Of a DNA stretch of 64,000 bases, positions 20,358-28,733 are shown in pieces. Location: positions 3,472,001 to 3,536,000 of the forward strand of contig NZ_CP031598.1 in NCBI RefSeq assembly GCF_008728195.1, read 5' to 3'. The notes under the pieces were generated by a model that ran no database searches, had not been told where the DNA came from, and saw only the letters and a program-made list of their open reading frames with translations. Source of the DNA: Roseovarius indicus. GTDB taxonomy: Bacteria; Pseudomonadota; Alphaproteobacteria; Rhodobacterales; Rhodobacteraceae. Each line of letters starts with the position of its first letter. Within the stretch, counting starts at the first letter, position 1. A program made the position numbers and the translations under genes.

Positions 20358-20426
20358 GTCGCGTTTTCTTCGAAGAAAACGCGACGGAAAATTGGAATTT
20401 TCCGGCACGGAATTTTGGAAAATTCC
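20358..20426. terminator. Three tandem perfect hairpins between convergent genes (bidirectional terminator)
   Basis: 20358-20385 is a perfect 28-bp palindrome with centre TTCGAA. 20386-20403 is GGAAAATT-GG-AATTTTCC and 20409-20426 is GGAATTTT-GG-AAAATTCC. The cluster lies just behind the ydcF-like gene and before the end of the convergent gene at 20473. The T- and A-rich arms would end transcription from either side. Confidence 0.6.
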
Positions 20427-20472
20427 GATTTGGGATCAGGGCCGGCGCGCTGTCGACAGGCGCCCTGCCCTC

Positions 20473-20877
20473 CTACCGCGCCACCGTCACATCGACGTAG
20501 CGCCCGACGCCACCCGCCCCGTAGATGCGCACGAAAACGGTCGCCCCGCCCTGCAGCAGGTTCTGGCGGGCGATCGGATCCATCGAGCCGTTCATGATCA
20601 TCCGCTCCATCGCGGCGCGGTTTTCGATGCTGCCGAAGAACGGGTCCCATTCATCGCCCGCGTGGCGGATGCCGAAGCGGTGGTAGTTGGCCCGGTCCTG
20701 CCGGAGCACCTGCCACGGCTGGGTCAGGCGCGCGCCGCTGGAATTGTAGAGGTCGTCGGTGCCGATGAAGGCGGTGTAGGCGCCGATCAGCTGTTGTGCC
20801 GCGGCGGGCATGGCCGCCGGTATGGCGAGGGCCAGGGCGGCCGCCGCGATAAGGTTGGTCATCCGTCGCATCATCAC
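20473..20877 (-). CDS. Secreted hypothetical protein
   Basis: 134 residues. The first about 27 residues are a signal peptide (AAALALAIPAAMPAAA-QQ). The mature part has a beta-rich layout with GAYTAFIGTDDLYNSSGARL, HRFGIRHAGDEWDPFFGS and an end RYVDVTVAR. There are no Cys residues in it. It is 18 bp upstream of the rhodanese-like gene start? No: it lies downstream of that gene on the same strand with an 18-bp gap, so the two may share a transcript. I do not recognise the family. Confidence 0.72.
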   Translation of the reverse strand: MMMRRMTNLIAAAALALAIPAAMPAAAQQLIGAYTAFIGTDDLYNSSGARLTQPWQVLRQDRANYHRFGIRHAGDEWDPFFGSIENRAAMERMIMNGSMDPIARQNLLQGGATVFVRIYGAGGVGRYVDVTVAR

Positions 20878-20895
20878 TCCCTTCGAAAATCACCG

Positions 20896-21483
20896 TCAGT
20901 CGCCGGTCACGGTCAGGCCCAGCATACGCCAGCTTTGCATGCCGCCGCGATAATAGTGAATCTTTTCGGCCGGGTAGCCCGCCGCGATCATCCTGCGGAT
21001 GGCCGACGGGGATTGGCCGCACCAGAGCCCGTTGCAGAAGAGCGCGACCGGGCGGGCCTCGGCGCAGTCGAACCCGTCGAAGTCGATCTCGCAGCCCAGC
21101 TCATCCAGCCTGTCGGGCGCTTCGAGATAGGGGATGTTGATCGCCCCCGGGATCGAACCGCCCGCGAACCACTCGCGGGTGCGGCTGTCGATGACCAGGG
21201 CGTCGGGGTCGGCCAGCATGTCGAGCAGTTCCAGCTCTCCGATGGTGGTGACGCCCGGGGCCGCTATAATGGGCTGGATGCAGAAGGGCGGACAGGGGCG
21301 CGACGTGCGCGCCCATTCGCCCGAAAGCTCGTGGGCGTTGTCCTGGATGCGGGCGATCTCGGCCGGGCCGGCCTCGGTCTCGACGGTGACGGAGGGCATG
21401 TCGGGCCGGAGGTTCACCGGCTCCTGTGCCAGGGCCGGGGCGGCCGTGGCGAGCGCGGCCAGCAGGGCGATGATCCGGGTCAT
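20896..21483 (-). CDS. Secreted rhodanese-like domain protein
   Basis: 195 residues. The signal peptide ends near ALA-QE. The rhodanese fold covers the C-terminal two thirds: LVIDSRTREWFAGGSIPGAINIPY, then RPVALFCNGLWCGQSPSAIRRM, where the first Cys is the expected catalytic residue, and YYRGGMQSWRMLGL. Another Cys pair (SRPCPPFCIQP) lies before the domain. It may carry persulfide sulfur in the periplasm. Context, next to usp, gives no clearer role. Confidence 0.82.
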   Translation of the reverse strand: MTRIIALLAALATAAPALAQEPVNLRPDMPSVTVETEAGPAEIARIQDNAHELSGEWARTSRPCPPFCIQPIIAAPGVTTIGELELLDMLADPDALVIDSRTREWFAGGSIPGAINIPYLEAPDRLDELGCEIDFDGFDCAEARPVALFCNGLWCGQSPSAIRRMIAAGYPAEKIHYYRGGMQSWRMLGLTVTGD

Positions 21484-21496
21484 CTGCGCTGTCCGC

Positions 21497-21904
21497 TCAC
21501 CGCACCACGTGGACGGCGCAGGTGGCGTGGCGCACCACCTGGTGCGCGGTGCTGCCCAGCAGCAGGTCCGACATGCCGGGCCTGTGGCTGGCGATGACGA
21601 TGCAATCGACCGAGTTGCCCGCCGCCCAGTCGGTGATGGTGCGCCCGGCATGGCCGTCGATGACCACCCCCTGTGCGTGCGGGATCTTAGAGGCCATGTC
21701 GGCCAGCTCCGCCTCGATCGCCGAGCGGCTTTCGACAAGGTATTCCTGCGGCATGTAGGAGATCGCGTAGGTCGGGATCTGTTCCATCACGTGAAGAAGG
21801 GTGATGCGGCCGTCGGATCCGGCCAGAAGCTGCGCCGCTTTCATGGCGCCGGCGGCGTCGCGGTCTTCCTCGAAGGAAATCGGAACGAGGACGTGTTTGT
21901 ACAT
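21497..21904 (-). CDS. Universal stress protein (UspA family)
   Basis: 135 residues, one Usp domain. HVLVPISFEED opens strand 1, and the ATP-binding end is IVIASHRPGMSDLLLGSTAHQVV (G-x2-G-x9-G-S/T type). An FNR-type box TTGACCCGGATCAA lies at 21967-21980, centred 69 nt before the ATG. Usp proteins help survival under low oxygen or starvation, which fits this regulation. It precedes the rhodanese-like gene by 13 bp on the same strand. Confidence 0.9.
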   Translation of the reverse strand: MYKHVLVPISFEEDRDAAGAMKAAQLLAGSDGRITLLHVMEQIPTYAISYMPQEYLVESRSAIEAELADMASKIPHAQGVVIDGHAGRTITDWAAGNSVDCIVIASHRPGMSDLLLGSTAHQVVRHATCAVHVVR

Positions 21905-21966
21905 TTTCGGGGTCTCCCATGCGCGTTTCGTCGGGGTGAGTCTGTCACGCCCGAGCCTACACCGCT

Positions 21967-21980
21967 TTGACCCGGATCAA
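21967..21980. promoter_or_regulatory. FNR/FnrL-type box upstream of usp
   Basis: TTGA-CCCGGA-TCAA matches the FNR dyad perfectly. Its centre is about 69 nt before the usp ATG; its last bases overlap the end of the EamA gene. usp genes are often FNR targets. Confidence 0.7.
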
Positions 21981-22894
21981 CCTGTCCAATGCACGCGACG
22001 CCGGCGCAGAAGGCGGCCATCGGTGACGATCAGCCCAAGCGCGATGAGGCCGAACCCCGCGAAGGCGCCCGGCGAGAGCCGTTCGCCGAGCCCGGCCGCA
22101 CCAAGCGTGACGGCCACCGGCGGGATCATCAGCGTGACGAGCATCAGGTTCGCGGCCCCTGCCCGCTTGAGGATGCCGAAATAGAGCAGGTAGGCCAGAG
22201 CCGTGGACAGCGTGGAGAGGCCGAGCAGCGCGGCCCAGACATGGGCCGGCAGGGCCAGCTGCGGCGGCCCGTCGGCGAGCAGGACGACCGGGATCATCAG
22301 CACCGTGCTGCCCGTCAGCATGCCGAGCGCGTTCATCTCGGGCGGCGGGCCAGAGAGCATGGCGCGACCCCAGACGCTGGCGAGGGCATAGCTGAGAGCG
22401 GCGCCGAGGACGGCAAGCTGCGCAAGGTTGGTGGGGTCGAGCCCGGTCAGAAGCCCCGGCCCCATGATCGCCGCCACCCCCGCCAGCCCGAAAAGCGCGC
22501 CGGTGATCTTGCGCGGCGTCAGCGGCTCGTCGGCCAGCAGCAGCCCCGCCACCACCGCGCCGAACACCGCCGTGGTGCCGTTGAGGATCGAGGCAAGGCC
22601 GCTGTCGATGCGGGTCTGGCCCCAGAAGATCAGCGAGAAGGGAATGGCGTTGTTGAGCGCGCCCATGACGAGATAGGCGGCCCAGATACGCGGGCTGCGC
22701 GGCAGGGCGATGCCCCGGAGGCGGATGACGAGGAATAGCACCGGCAGCGCCCAGACCACGCGGTGCAGCGTGACGGTGAGCGGCGGCACGGCCTGGAGAG
22801 CGATCTCGGCGAAGAAGAACGAGCCGCCCCAGACGGTGGCGAGCCCGGCCATCATCAGGCCGGCGGCGGGGGGTATGCTGGGTGCGGGTGCCAT
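21977..22894 (-). CDS. DMT-family transporter (EamA, RhaT-like)
   Basis: 305 residues with about ten membrane segments in two EamA repeats: the first begins LATVWGGSFFFAEIAL and the second with AALSYALASVWGR. Such proteins are metabolite exporters or importers of the drug/metabolite superfamily, with substrate unknown. The FNR-type box for usp overlaps the last codons. Confidence 0.87.
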   Translation of the reverse strand: MAPAPSIPPAAGLMMAGLATVWGGSFFFAEIALQAVPPLTVTLHRVVWALPVLFLVIRLRGIALPRSPRIWAAYLVMGALNNAIPFSLIFWGQTRIDSGLASILNGTTAVFGAVVAGLLLADEPLTPRKITGALFGLAGVAAIMGPGLLTGLDPTNLAQLAVLGAALSYALASVWGRAMLSGPPPEMNALGMLTGSTVLMIPVVLLADGPPQLALPAHVWAALLGLSTLSTALAYLLYFGILKRAGAANLMLVTLMIPPVAVTLGAAGLGERLSPGAFAGFGLIALGLIVTDGRLLRRRRVHWTG

Positions 22895-22942
22895 GCGTCG
22901 GGCATGGCACGGACGGGCCGGTCAGGCGACCCGGATCCTGCG

Positions 22943-23260
22943 CTAATTGGCCTCCATCGCCGCTTCGATCTGCTGGGCGATCTGGGTCGCCCATTCGCCG
23001 ATGATCGGCAGGAACTCGACCTGGCTCAGGAACCAGGCGAGGATCGACAAGAGCAGCGAGGCGCCCAGCACCGAGCCCAGGCCGAAGACCAGCCCGCGGG
23101 CAAAGTTGAAGGCCAGCACCTTGGGCAGCGAATTGTGCATGCGGATGAAGTTGTGGGAATTCAGCCGCGCAACCTCCTTGGTGAGCGAGCGCAGCTCTGC
23201 GCGCACATCCTCGGGGGCCGCTTCCGGTTCGGGCTGGCGTCTGCGGCGGAAACGGGTCAA
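22943..23260 (-). CDS. DUF5665 membrane protein
   Basis: 105 residues. The start is TTG at 23260, overlapping the stop of the upstream ABM gene as TTGA, which also gives a sensible Arg-rich N-terminus. Then comes ELRSLTKEVARLNSHNFIRMHNS, followed by a membrane segment GLVFGLGSVLGASLLLSILAWFLSQ and the end EFLPIIGEWATQIAQQIE. That order is the DUF5665 pattern. It is a small inner-membrane protein of unknown function, translationally coupled to the ABM gene. Confidence 0.75.
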   Translation of the reverse strand: MTRFRRRRQPEPEAAPEDVRAELRSLTKEVARLNSHNFIRMHNSLPKVLAFNFARGLVFGLGSVLGASLLLSILAWFLSQVEFLPIIGEWATQIAQQIEAAMEAN

Positions 23261-23577
23261 TCGAAGGTCGCTGTCACGTCGTACATCACCGGCTCGAAGC
23301 TCTTGCAGAGCTCGTTGATCTTGCGGTTGCGCTTGCGCATCTCGTCGCTGCGCAGCATGGCCTGGAAATCCTCCCGCGAGCGCCATTGCGAGTAATTGGC
23401 GATCCGGGTCTGGGCGTCGTTGACATGCAGGCCGGCGGCGATGAAGCCGGGCTGTTTCGAGATGAACTCCTCGTAGGCGGCGGTCAGTTCATCCATGAGG
23501 TCCTGACAGGTGCCGGGGGTCATCTCGAAGGTGGTGATGACGGTCTGGACATCCTGAGACGTGGCGATCTTGGGCAT
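23257..23577 (-). CDS. Antibiotic biosynthesis monooxygenase-like domain protein
   Basis: 106 residues of one ABM ferredoxin-like domain: QTVITTFEMTPGTCQDLMDEL, QPGFIAAGLHVNDAQTRIANYSQWRSREDFQAML. Family members are often cofactor-free monooxygenases or haem-degrading enzymes, but many have no known substrate. The stop overlaps the TTG start of the DUF5665 gene. Confidence 0.82.
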   Translation of the reverse strand: MPKIATSQDVQTVITTFEMTPGTCQDLMDELTAAYEEFISKQPGFIAAGLHVNDAQTRIANYSQWRSREDFQAMLRSDEMRKRNRKINELCKSFEPVMYDVTATFD

Positions 23578-23711
23578 CGACTCTCCCCTCTCATTGCGTC
23601 TCCAGCCTATCAGCTAGAACGCAGCGGGCAACGCGCAAGGCCGCCTCCCGGGTGGATTAACCACTCATTTACCAGTTTGGGCGAGGCTGGGGCCAAGGGA
23701 GGCTGATCGGA

Positions 23712-24356
23712 ATGTTGCGGATCTTGGTTCTGCTGCTGGCATCAGCGGCCGGAACTCTGGCCGCCGCAAGCCCCTGGCCGATGGAGAAGGGCGAGGGACA
23801 ACTCTGCTTTTCCATCGAGGGCAAGACGGGCGACGGCTCGGGGGCCTATGCCACGCTCTACACCGAGGTGGGCGTGGGCAGGGGCCGGGTCGTGGGGCTC
23901 GATTTCGGGCAGGCCGAGGATGATCTCGACAAGGCGGTTCTGTTCGCGCGTGTCCCGTTCGGAGCGCGCGGCGGCAACATCGTGCAGGCCTGGGAGATGG
24001 GCGTGGGCATGGTGGGTGGCGAGCTGGCGCTCAGGCCGGGGATCTCGCTGGGGCAAGGCTTTCAGATCGGGGACAGCCCGGGCTGGGTGGCGCTGGAAAG
24101 CCGGGCGGTGATTTTCGAGAAAGGCGCGGGCATCTTCCAGACCGACCTGACGGTGGGCGCGGAAACGGCGCGCGGCAACAAGTGGATGGTGCAGCTTCAG
24201 ATGGGCGCGCCGAGCGATCACGACCCTTACGTGAAACTGGCGCCCAGCTTTGCCTTCAGGCAGGGAAAGGGCCGCCACCTCCTTTTGGGGGCGACGGCCG
24301 GATTGGTGAACATCGATACGGTGAAGATCACCTTCGGGTTATGGCAGGAATTCTGA
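23712..24356 (+). CDS. Secreted beta-rich hypothetical protein
   Basis: 214 residues. The signal peptide ends around AAA-SPWP. The mature part is a series of alternating strands with many Gly and ends ITFGLWQEF, a C-terminal aromatic as in outer-membrane barrels. Its length suits an 8-stranded barrel. No family is recognised. A weak Shine-Dalgarno (GGAGGCTGATCGGA) precedes the ATG. It is convergent with the beta-helix gene, 7 bp apart. Confidence 0.72.
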   Translation: MLRILVLLLASAAGTLAAASPWPMEKGEGQLCFSIEGKTGDGSGAYATLYTEVGVGRGRVVGLDFGQAEDDLDKAVLFARVPFGARGGNIVQAWEMGVGMVGGELALRPGISLGQGFQIGDSPGWVALESRAVIFEKGAGIFQTDLTVGAETARGNKWMVQLQMGAPSDHDPYVKLAPSFAFRQGKGRHLLLGATAGLVNIDTVKITFGLWQEF

Positions 24357-24363
24357 CCGCCCG

Positions 24364-26655
24364 TCAGGTCGGCGTGTCGATCCGCACGCGGAGGGTGACG
24401 CTGCCCTCGACCGGCACTTCCCAGCGCAGGTTGACGCGGTCCTTGTTGGGGCCCTGCTGGACCTGGTGATAGGGCATGCCCCAGTAGATGCCCCCGCCCT
24501 GTTCACGGATGGCCCCCTTGGCGGTGACCGATTCCACCGTGCGCGCCCAGGCCTGGAAAGGCAGTTTCGGGAAAGGCTGGATCACCCAGGTCGAGCTGTG
24601 GCTGGCCTCGGCATGCTCCATCACCAGCGGGTTTTCGACCACGGTGTTGACGTTGTTGAAGGAATTGCCGGTGAAGGTGATGTTCCTGAACCGGCTGAAA
24701 TCCATCGGTGCAAAGCTGGTGTCGATCCCCTCGACCCGGTCGATATTGCCGTCGAAGAGGCGGAACGTGTTGCCCGTGACGTTGAGGCCATTGATGAAAT
24801 GCCCGCTGCCATAGGGCTTCACCCGGATGAAGTTGAACGACGGTGCCGTGCTTTGCGACAGGAAGTTGTTGTTGGTGATGCTCATCGCCGAGAAGGAGAA
24901 CTCGCTCGAGAAGCCCGGGTTCTTGTCATGCTCGTTTGTCCATTCGATCGAGCAGTCGCAGATGTAGTTGCCGCTGATTGTCGCCCGCGAGTTGGAATGC
25001 GCCATGACGATGCCGGCGCTGCGCGGCCCCACATCGGCGGCGTCGCCCTGGAAGATGTGGTTGCCGAGGATCACCGAGCTGGTGCCGCCCACCACCGCGA
25101 AATGCTTGAAATAGGTACAGCGGTTATGCCGGATCTTCACGTCGTTGGCGTTGATGTTGACCCCGATCGAGGTGCGGTTCGGGACCAGGAGCTGGGTCTC
25201 GTCCGACAGGAACTGGCAGCGGTCGATCATCATGCCCTGGCAGCCGTCGCCGTGGCTCGACACGCCCCGCTCGCGCGGCGAGGTGAACCAGCAGTCGCGC
25301 AGGTGAAAGCCGATGCCCTTGGTGGGCAGCAAAAGCCCGTTGCAATCGCCCCGGCAGAGGAAATCGACATTCGAGATCGCGAATTTCGAGATCTTCGAGA
25401 AACCGGAGAAATCGAGCATGTACTTGAAGCGGCGGAAGGTGAAATTCTGCGTGCCGACCGCATCGTAAAGCTCGCGGCTCAGCTCGATCGTGCCGGCGCC
25501 CACGTTCTTCGACTTCACGTAGACCTCGCGGCCCACCCCGTTGCCCTCGACCAGCGAGCCCACGGGGATGTTGGCGACATTGGCCACGTTGTTGAGCTCG
25601 TAGCCCTTGCTGGTGGTATAACTGGCCTGCGAGGTGAATGTCTCGGTGTCCCAGTTGGGCCCGGCCACGACCGAGAACTGGCCGTTGCTGATCACCCGAC
25701 GCTGGGCGAAGTTGCTGACATCGGGAACGGCGGCCTTGAGGTCGACGGGCTCGCGCAGGTCGATCTTGAGGCCCGCGAGGTCAAGCTCGACATGATGCGG
25801 CGTGCTGATCAGCGACTGGAACGCCTTGCGAAAGGCCACCTCCTCGTCGCCGAAGGCGTCGATATAGCCCGGCATGTCGAAATTCTGCATCAGGGTCAGC
25901 ACCTTGTCGGTGGGCATGGTGACCGTGCCGTCGAACCGCGCACGCGCCTGAAGGGTCACGCTGTCGCCGAGGAAATAGGTGCCCTCGGGGATCAGCACGT
26001 CGCGCCCGTCGGCGGCGGCATCGGCGGCCTCGAAAGCCGCGTGATCGTCGGTGGTGCCATCGCCCACGGCGCCATAGTCGCGCACGTCGACCACGCCGAT
26101 CATGTCGCGCAGGAAGAAGCGGGTGACATCCTCGATCTCGATATCGTCGATGCGCACGACACCGCCATTGGGCCCGGTCAGGTCGAGGCCGAAATGGCCA
26201 TATTCGGCCTGCGTGCCCCACGGCATGTCGACCCCGCCGCGCCGGCCGGTGCCGACGATGGCACTGACCTCGACCACGTCGCCATAGGCGGTCAGCGTGG
26301 TCGCCGGGCCGGTCTCGTCCACCCCCGAGACATGCGCGCCGCCCGCGGCCCCCGCCCAGCCGGCAATGCGCACGTTGGGCAGCGCGCCGCTCACGGCCTT
26401 CACCCGCGCGCGGATGCGCAGGTAGCAGCCGGGCAGGATCGGCGTCTGGCCGGTATAGCGCAGCTTCATGGTGGCTTGCGTCTTCAGAAGCTCCAGCGCC
26501 CCGCCGAAATCGGCGTCAGAGGGCACGAAGGCCGCATCGGGGGAGTTGTCGTAGGTGTCCGAGCCCGGTGTGCCATTGCCGCTCGACCAGACGTCGAGCC
26601 CGTTTGCAAAGGCCGGCGGCATGAAGGTGATGCCATCGGTAACTGCCTTGTTCAT
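24364..26655 (-). CDS. Large right-handed parallel beta-helix protein (GH28-related/pectate-lyase-3 type)
   Basis: 763 residues from ATG 26655, preceded by GGGAAAGC. Residues 1-180 form a separate beta-sandwich-like domain (GLDVWSSGNGTPGSDTY; later RIDDIEIEDVTRF). VRDYGAVGDGTTDDHAAFEAADAAADG at about 191-217 is the entry motif of pectate-lyase-3/GH28-related beta-helices, and the rest is short strand repeats rich in Asn, Gly and Ile. No signal peptide is seen. Such proteins cleave or bind polysaccharides or serve as exported surface proteins. No polysaccharide gene cluster is adjacent, so the substrate is open. Confidence 0.78.
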   Translation of the reverse strand: MNKAVTDGITFMPPAFANGLDVWSSGNGTPGSDTYDNSPDAAFVPSDADFGGALELLKTQATMKLRYTGQTPILPGCYLRIRARVKAVSGALPNVRIAGWAGAAGGAHVSGVDETGPATTLTAYGDVVEVSAIVGTGRRGGVDMPWGTQAEYGHFGLDLTGPNGGVVRIDDIEIEDVTRFFLRDMIGVVDVRDYGAVGDGTTDDHAAFEAADAAADGRDVLIPEGTYFLGDSVTLQARARFDGTVTMPTDKVLTLMQNFDMPGYIDAFGDEEVAFRKAFQSLISTPHHVELDLAGLKIDLREPVDLKAAVPDVSNFAQRRVISNGQFSVVAGPNWDTETFTSQASYTTSKGYELNNVANVANIPVGSLVEGNGVGREVYVKSKNVGAGTIELSRELYDAVGTQNFTFRRFKYMLDFSGFSKISKFAISNVDFLCRGDCNGLLLPTKGIGFHLRDCWFTSPRERGVSSHGDGCQGMMIDRCQFLSDETQLLVPNRTSIGVNINANDVKIRHNRCTYFKHFAVVGGTSSVILGNHIFQGDAADVGPRSAGIVMAHSNSRATISGNYICDCSIEWTNEHDKNPGFSSEFSFSAMSITNNNFLSQSTAPSFNFIRVKPYGSGHFINGLNVTGNTFRLFDGNIDRVEGIDTSFAPMDFSRFRNITFTGNSFNNVNTVVENPLVMEHAEASHSSTWVIQPFPKLPFQAWARTVESVTAKGAIREQGGGIYWGMPYHQVQQGPNKDRVNLRWEVPVEGSVTLRVRIDTPT

Positions 26656-26854
26656 CGCTTTCCCTTTCCGCATCCGCCGCGCGGGCGTCCCGGGCCCGGA
26701 TGTCAATTGGATTACCTCACCGAGCGGTCGCACCGCCGGTGAAATCGGGGGGTATGCGCAAGGGGTTAGCGAGGTGTCTTCGCACCGTTCGGTACGTGTT
26801 GCGCGACCTGTGCTAGGATGGCGCACCGGGCATCAAAGGGGGAGGACGTTCCCT

Positions 26855-27631
26855 ATGCTGGAATTCGACGCGGCCACGCGCCGCATTCTCGACCGGTCCT
26901 ATGCCGGGTCGGACGTGGTGCGCCGGCGGCTGGAGAACTTCCGCGCCCTCGACCCGAAGCCGGGGGAGCGGGTGCTCGACCTCGGCTGCGGGTCGGGTTT
27001 CCTGACGGCCGAGATCGCGCGGGCGGTGGGCGATGCGGGCCACGTGCTGGGCGTCGACCCGAGCCCCGACATGCGCGCCGGGGCCGAGGAGAATTGCGCC
27101 GGATTCGGGAAAGTGCAGATCGCGGCGGGCGATGCGGGCGCCATCCCGGCCGAGGACGGGGCCTTCGACAAGATCGTGTCGCTCCAGGTCTTCGAATATC
27201 TCGACGACGTCCCTACCGCGCTGGCCGAGGTGTCGCGGGTGCTGAGGCCCGGCGGGCGGCTGGTGGTCGGCGACTGGCACTGGGATTGCTTCGCCTGGCA
27301 CAGCGCCGACCCAAGCCGGATGGCGCGGATGATGGCCTCGTGGGACGAGCACTTGGCCGAACGCTGCGTCCCTGCCCTGTTGCCGGCGCTCATGTCCCAC
27401 GCCGGCTTCGCCTTCGGCGAAAGCCGGGCGGTGCCCTTTACCGACACCTGCCTGCGCGCCGACGGGATGGCCAACATGATGCTGCACCTGATGGCCGGCT
27501 ATGCCCGCCAGAACGGCCACCTGCCCGAAACCGAAATCGCCGCATGGAAGGCCGAGCAGGAAGAGCTGGCCCGCGCGGGCCGCTTCTTCTTCTCGCTCAC
27601 CCATTTCGTCACCGTGGCCCACAAGGCGTGA
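26855..27631 (+). CDS. Class I SAM-dependent methyltransferase
   Basis: 258 residues from ATG 26855, with GGGGGAGG about 12 bases upstream. Motif I is RVLDLGCGSGFLTAEIARAVG, followed by VLGVDPSPDM, and VSRVLRPGGRLVVGDWHWD is motif III. This is the Methyltransf_11/UbiE-like class, with a longer C-terminal lid. It is divergent from the beta-helix gene and convergent with the DUF4864 gene. The substrate is unknown. Confidence 0.86.
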   Translation: MLEFDAATRRILDRSYAGSDVVRRRLENFRALDPKPGERVLDLGCGSGFLTAEIARAVGDAGHVLGVDPSPDMRAGAEENCAGFGKVQIAAGDAGAIPAEDGAFDKIVSLQVFEYLDDVPTALAEVSRVLRPGGRLVVGDWHWDCFAWHSADPSRMARMMASWDEHLAERCVPALLPALMSHAGFAFGESRAVPFTDTCLRADGMANMMLHLMAGYARQNGHLPETEIAAWKAEQEELARAGRFFFSLTHFVTVAHKA

Positions 27632-27643
27632 GCCCCGGCGGCG

Positions 27644-28042
27644 TCAGGCCGTGCCTTCCGTCGCCTTGCGCACCCGCACCGCGTTGATCAGCCAGCCCAT
27701 CTCGCCCGGGATCATCTGGTATTCGAGGATATAGAGCGCCCCCTCGGCATCCCGCACCATCACGTTCTGCCACAGCTCCTTGCCGCGGCGGTCGATGGAG
27801 AGGAAATTCACCTCGGACGGGCGCCAGACCATCGGATAACCCTGCCGGACCATCTGGCCGAACTTCTCGGGCGTGCCGAAGATATCCTTGATCATCGGGC
27901 TGGCATAGGTGAAGGCGGTTTCGAAATCATCGGCGAGGAACGCGTCGATCTGGCTCGTGATGACCTTTTCGATATCCTCGTTCGCCTTGGCCGGCAGGGC
28001 CAGCGCGAGGGTCATCAGAACCGCAGCTATCATGTGTCGCAT
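27644..28042 (-). CDS. DUF4864 secreted protein
   Basis: 132 residues. The signal peptide ends PAKA-NE. VITSQIDAFLADDFETAFTYASPMIKDIFGTPEKFGQMVRQGYPMVWRPSEV is the DUF4864 core, an NTF2-like fold, and it ends in GWLINAVRV. The function of the family is unknown. The start is divergent from the flavodoxin gene, and the FNR-type box at 28117-28130 lies about 80 nt upstream, so it could serve both genes. Confidence 0.8.
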   Translation of the reverse strand: MRHMIAAVLMTLALALPAKANEDIEKVITSQIDAFLADDFETAFTYASPMIKDIFGTPEKFGQMVRQGYPMVWRPSEVNFLSIDRRGKELWQNVMVRDAEGALYILEYQMIPGEMGWLINAVRVRKATEGTA

Positions 28043-28116
28043 ATAATACCTCCATGACGGTGATACGGACGTGACGTAAGGGTCGGATCACTCTTGCCGC
28101 GCCCGCCCTTCGAGGA

Positions 28117-28130
28117 TTGACGCCGATCAA
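28117..28130. promoter_or_regulatory. FNR/FnrL-type box upstream of the flavodoxin gene
   Basis: TTGA-CGCCGA-TCAA matches the FNR dyad. Its centre is about 68 nt before the flavodoxin-family ATG at 28192, the same distance as for usp and the ydcH-like gene. Confidence 0.7.
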
Positions 28131-28191
28131 TGCGCCCTGCCCCCGTCTGCGGCAGGCTGGGCGCATCCTGTCACAGCCCCCGGAGGCCCCC

Positions 28192-28725
28192 ATGAAAGTG
28201 CTCGTCGCCTATGCCAGCAGCGAAGGCCAGACCCGCAGGATCGCCCGCCACGTGGCCGACCGGCTGGCCGATCAGGGCCACGCGGTCGAGCTTCTTCAGG
28301 CCGAGGACGGCACCGAAACCGACCTTGCCCGCTTCGACCGGGTGATCGTGGCCGCGTCGATCCATATCGGCCATTACCAGAAGTCCCTTGGCCGTTTCAT
28401 CGCCGAACAGGCCGGGGCGCTGGCGGGCAAACCCTCGCTGTTCCTGTCGGTCTCGCTGGCCGCGGCCGGGCACGAGGCGGAAGACTGGCGGTCGCTGGCG
28501 CAGATTCTCGCCGATTTCGAAAAGGCCACGGGCTGGACGCCGGGCCACGCCGAACAGATCGCCGGCGCCTACCGGCCGTCGCAATACGATGTCGTCACCC
28601 GCTTCGTCATGCGTCGCATCCTCGCCAGGAAAGACCCCGAGGCCGATCTCGAGGCCGACAAGGACTACACCGACTGGCCCGCGCTCGACACGCTGGTCGA
28701 CAGCTGGCTGACAGGCCCCGCCTGA
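28192..28725 (+). CDS. Flavodoxin-domain protein, HemG-like (menaquinone-dependent protoporphyrinogen oxidase type)
   Basis: 177 residues. VLVAYASSEGQTRRIARHVADRL is the FMN phosphate loop (T/S-x-E-G-Q-T) and DRVIVAASIHIGHYQKSLGRFI is the second conserved block of HemG-like proteins. In E. coli HemG oxidises protoporphyrinogen IX anaerobically with quinones. An FNR-type box 68 nt upstream fits such a role. Two small c-type cytochromes follow convergently. Whether it really acts in haem synthesis is not shown by sequence alone. Confidence 0.82.
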   Translation: MKVLVAYASSEGQTRRIARHVADRLADQGHAVELLQAEDGTETDLARFDRVIVAASIHIGHYQKSLGRFIAEQAGALAGKPSLFLSVSLAAAGHEAEDWRSLAQILADFEKATGWTPGHAEQIAGAYRPSQYDVVTRFVMRRILARKDPEADLEADKDYTDWPALDTLVDSWLTGPA

Positions 28726-28733
28726 GGCCCGCC

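Noticed and set aside
24466..26742. 758-codon plus-strand frame opposite the beta-helix gene
   Set aside because: It is the mirror frame of a gene with a clear motif, and its composition (Ala, Val, Gly, Asp, His, Arg) is that of GC-driven shadow frames.
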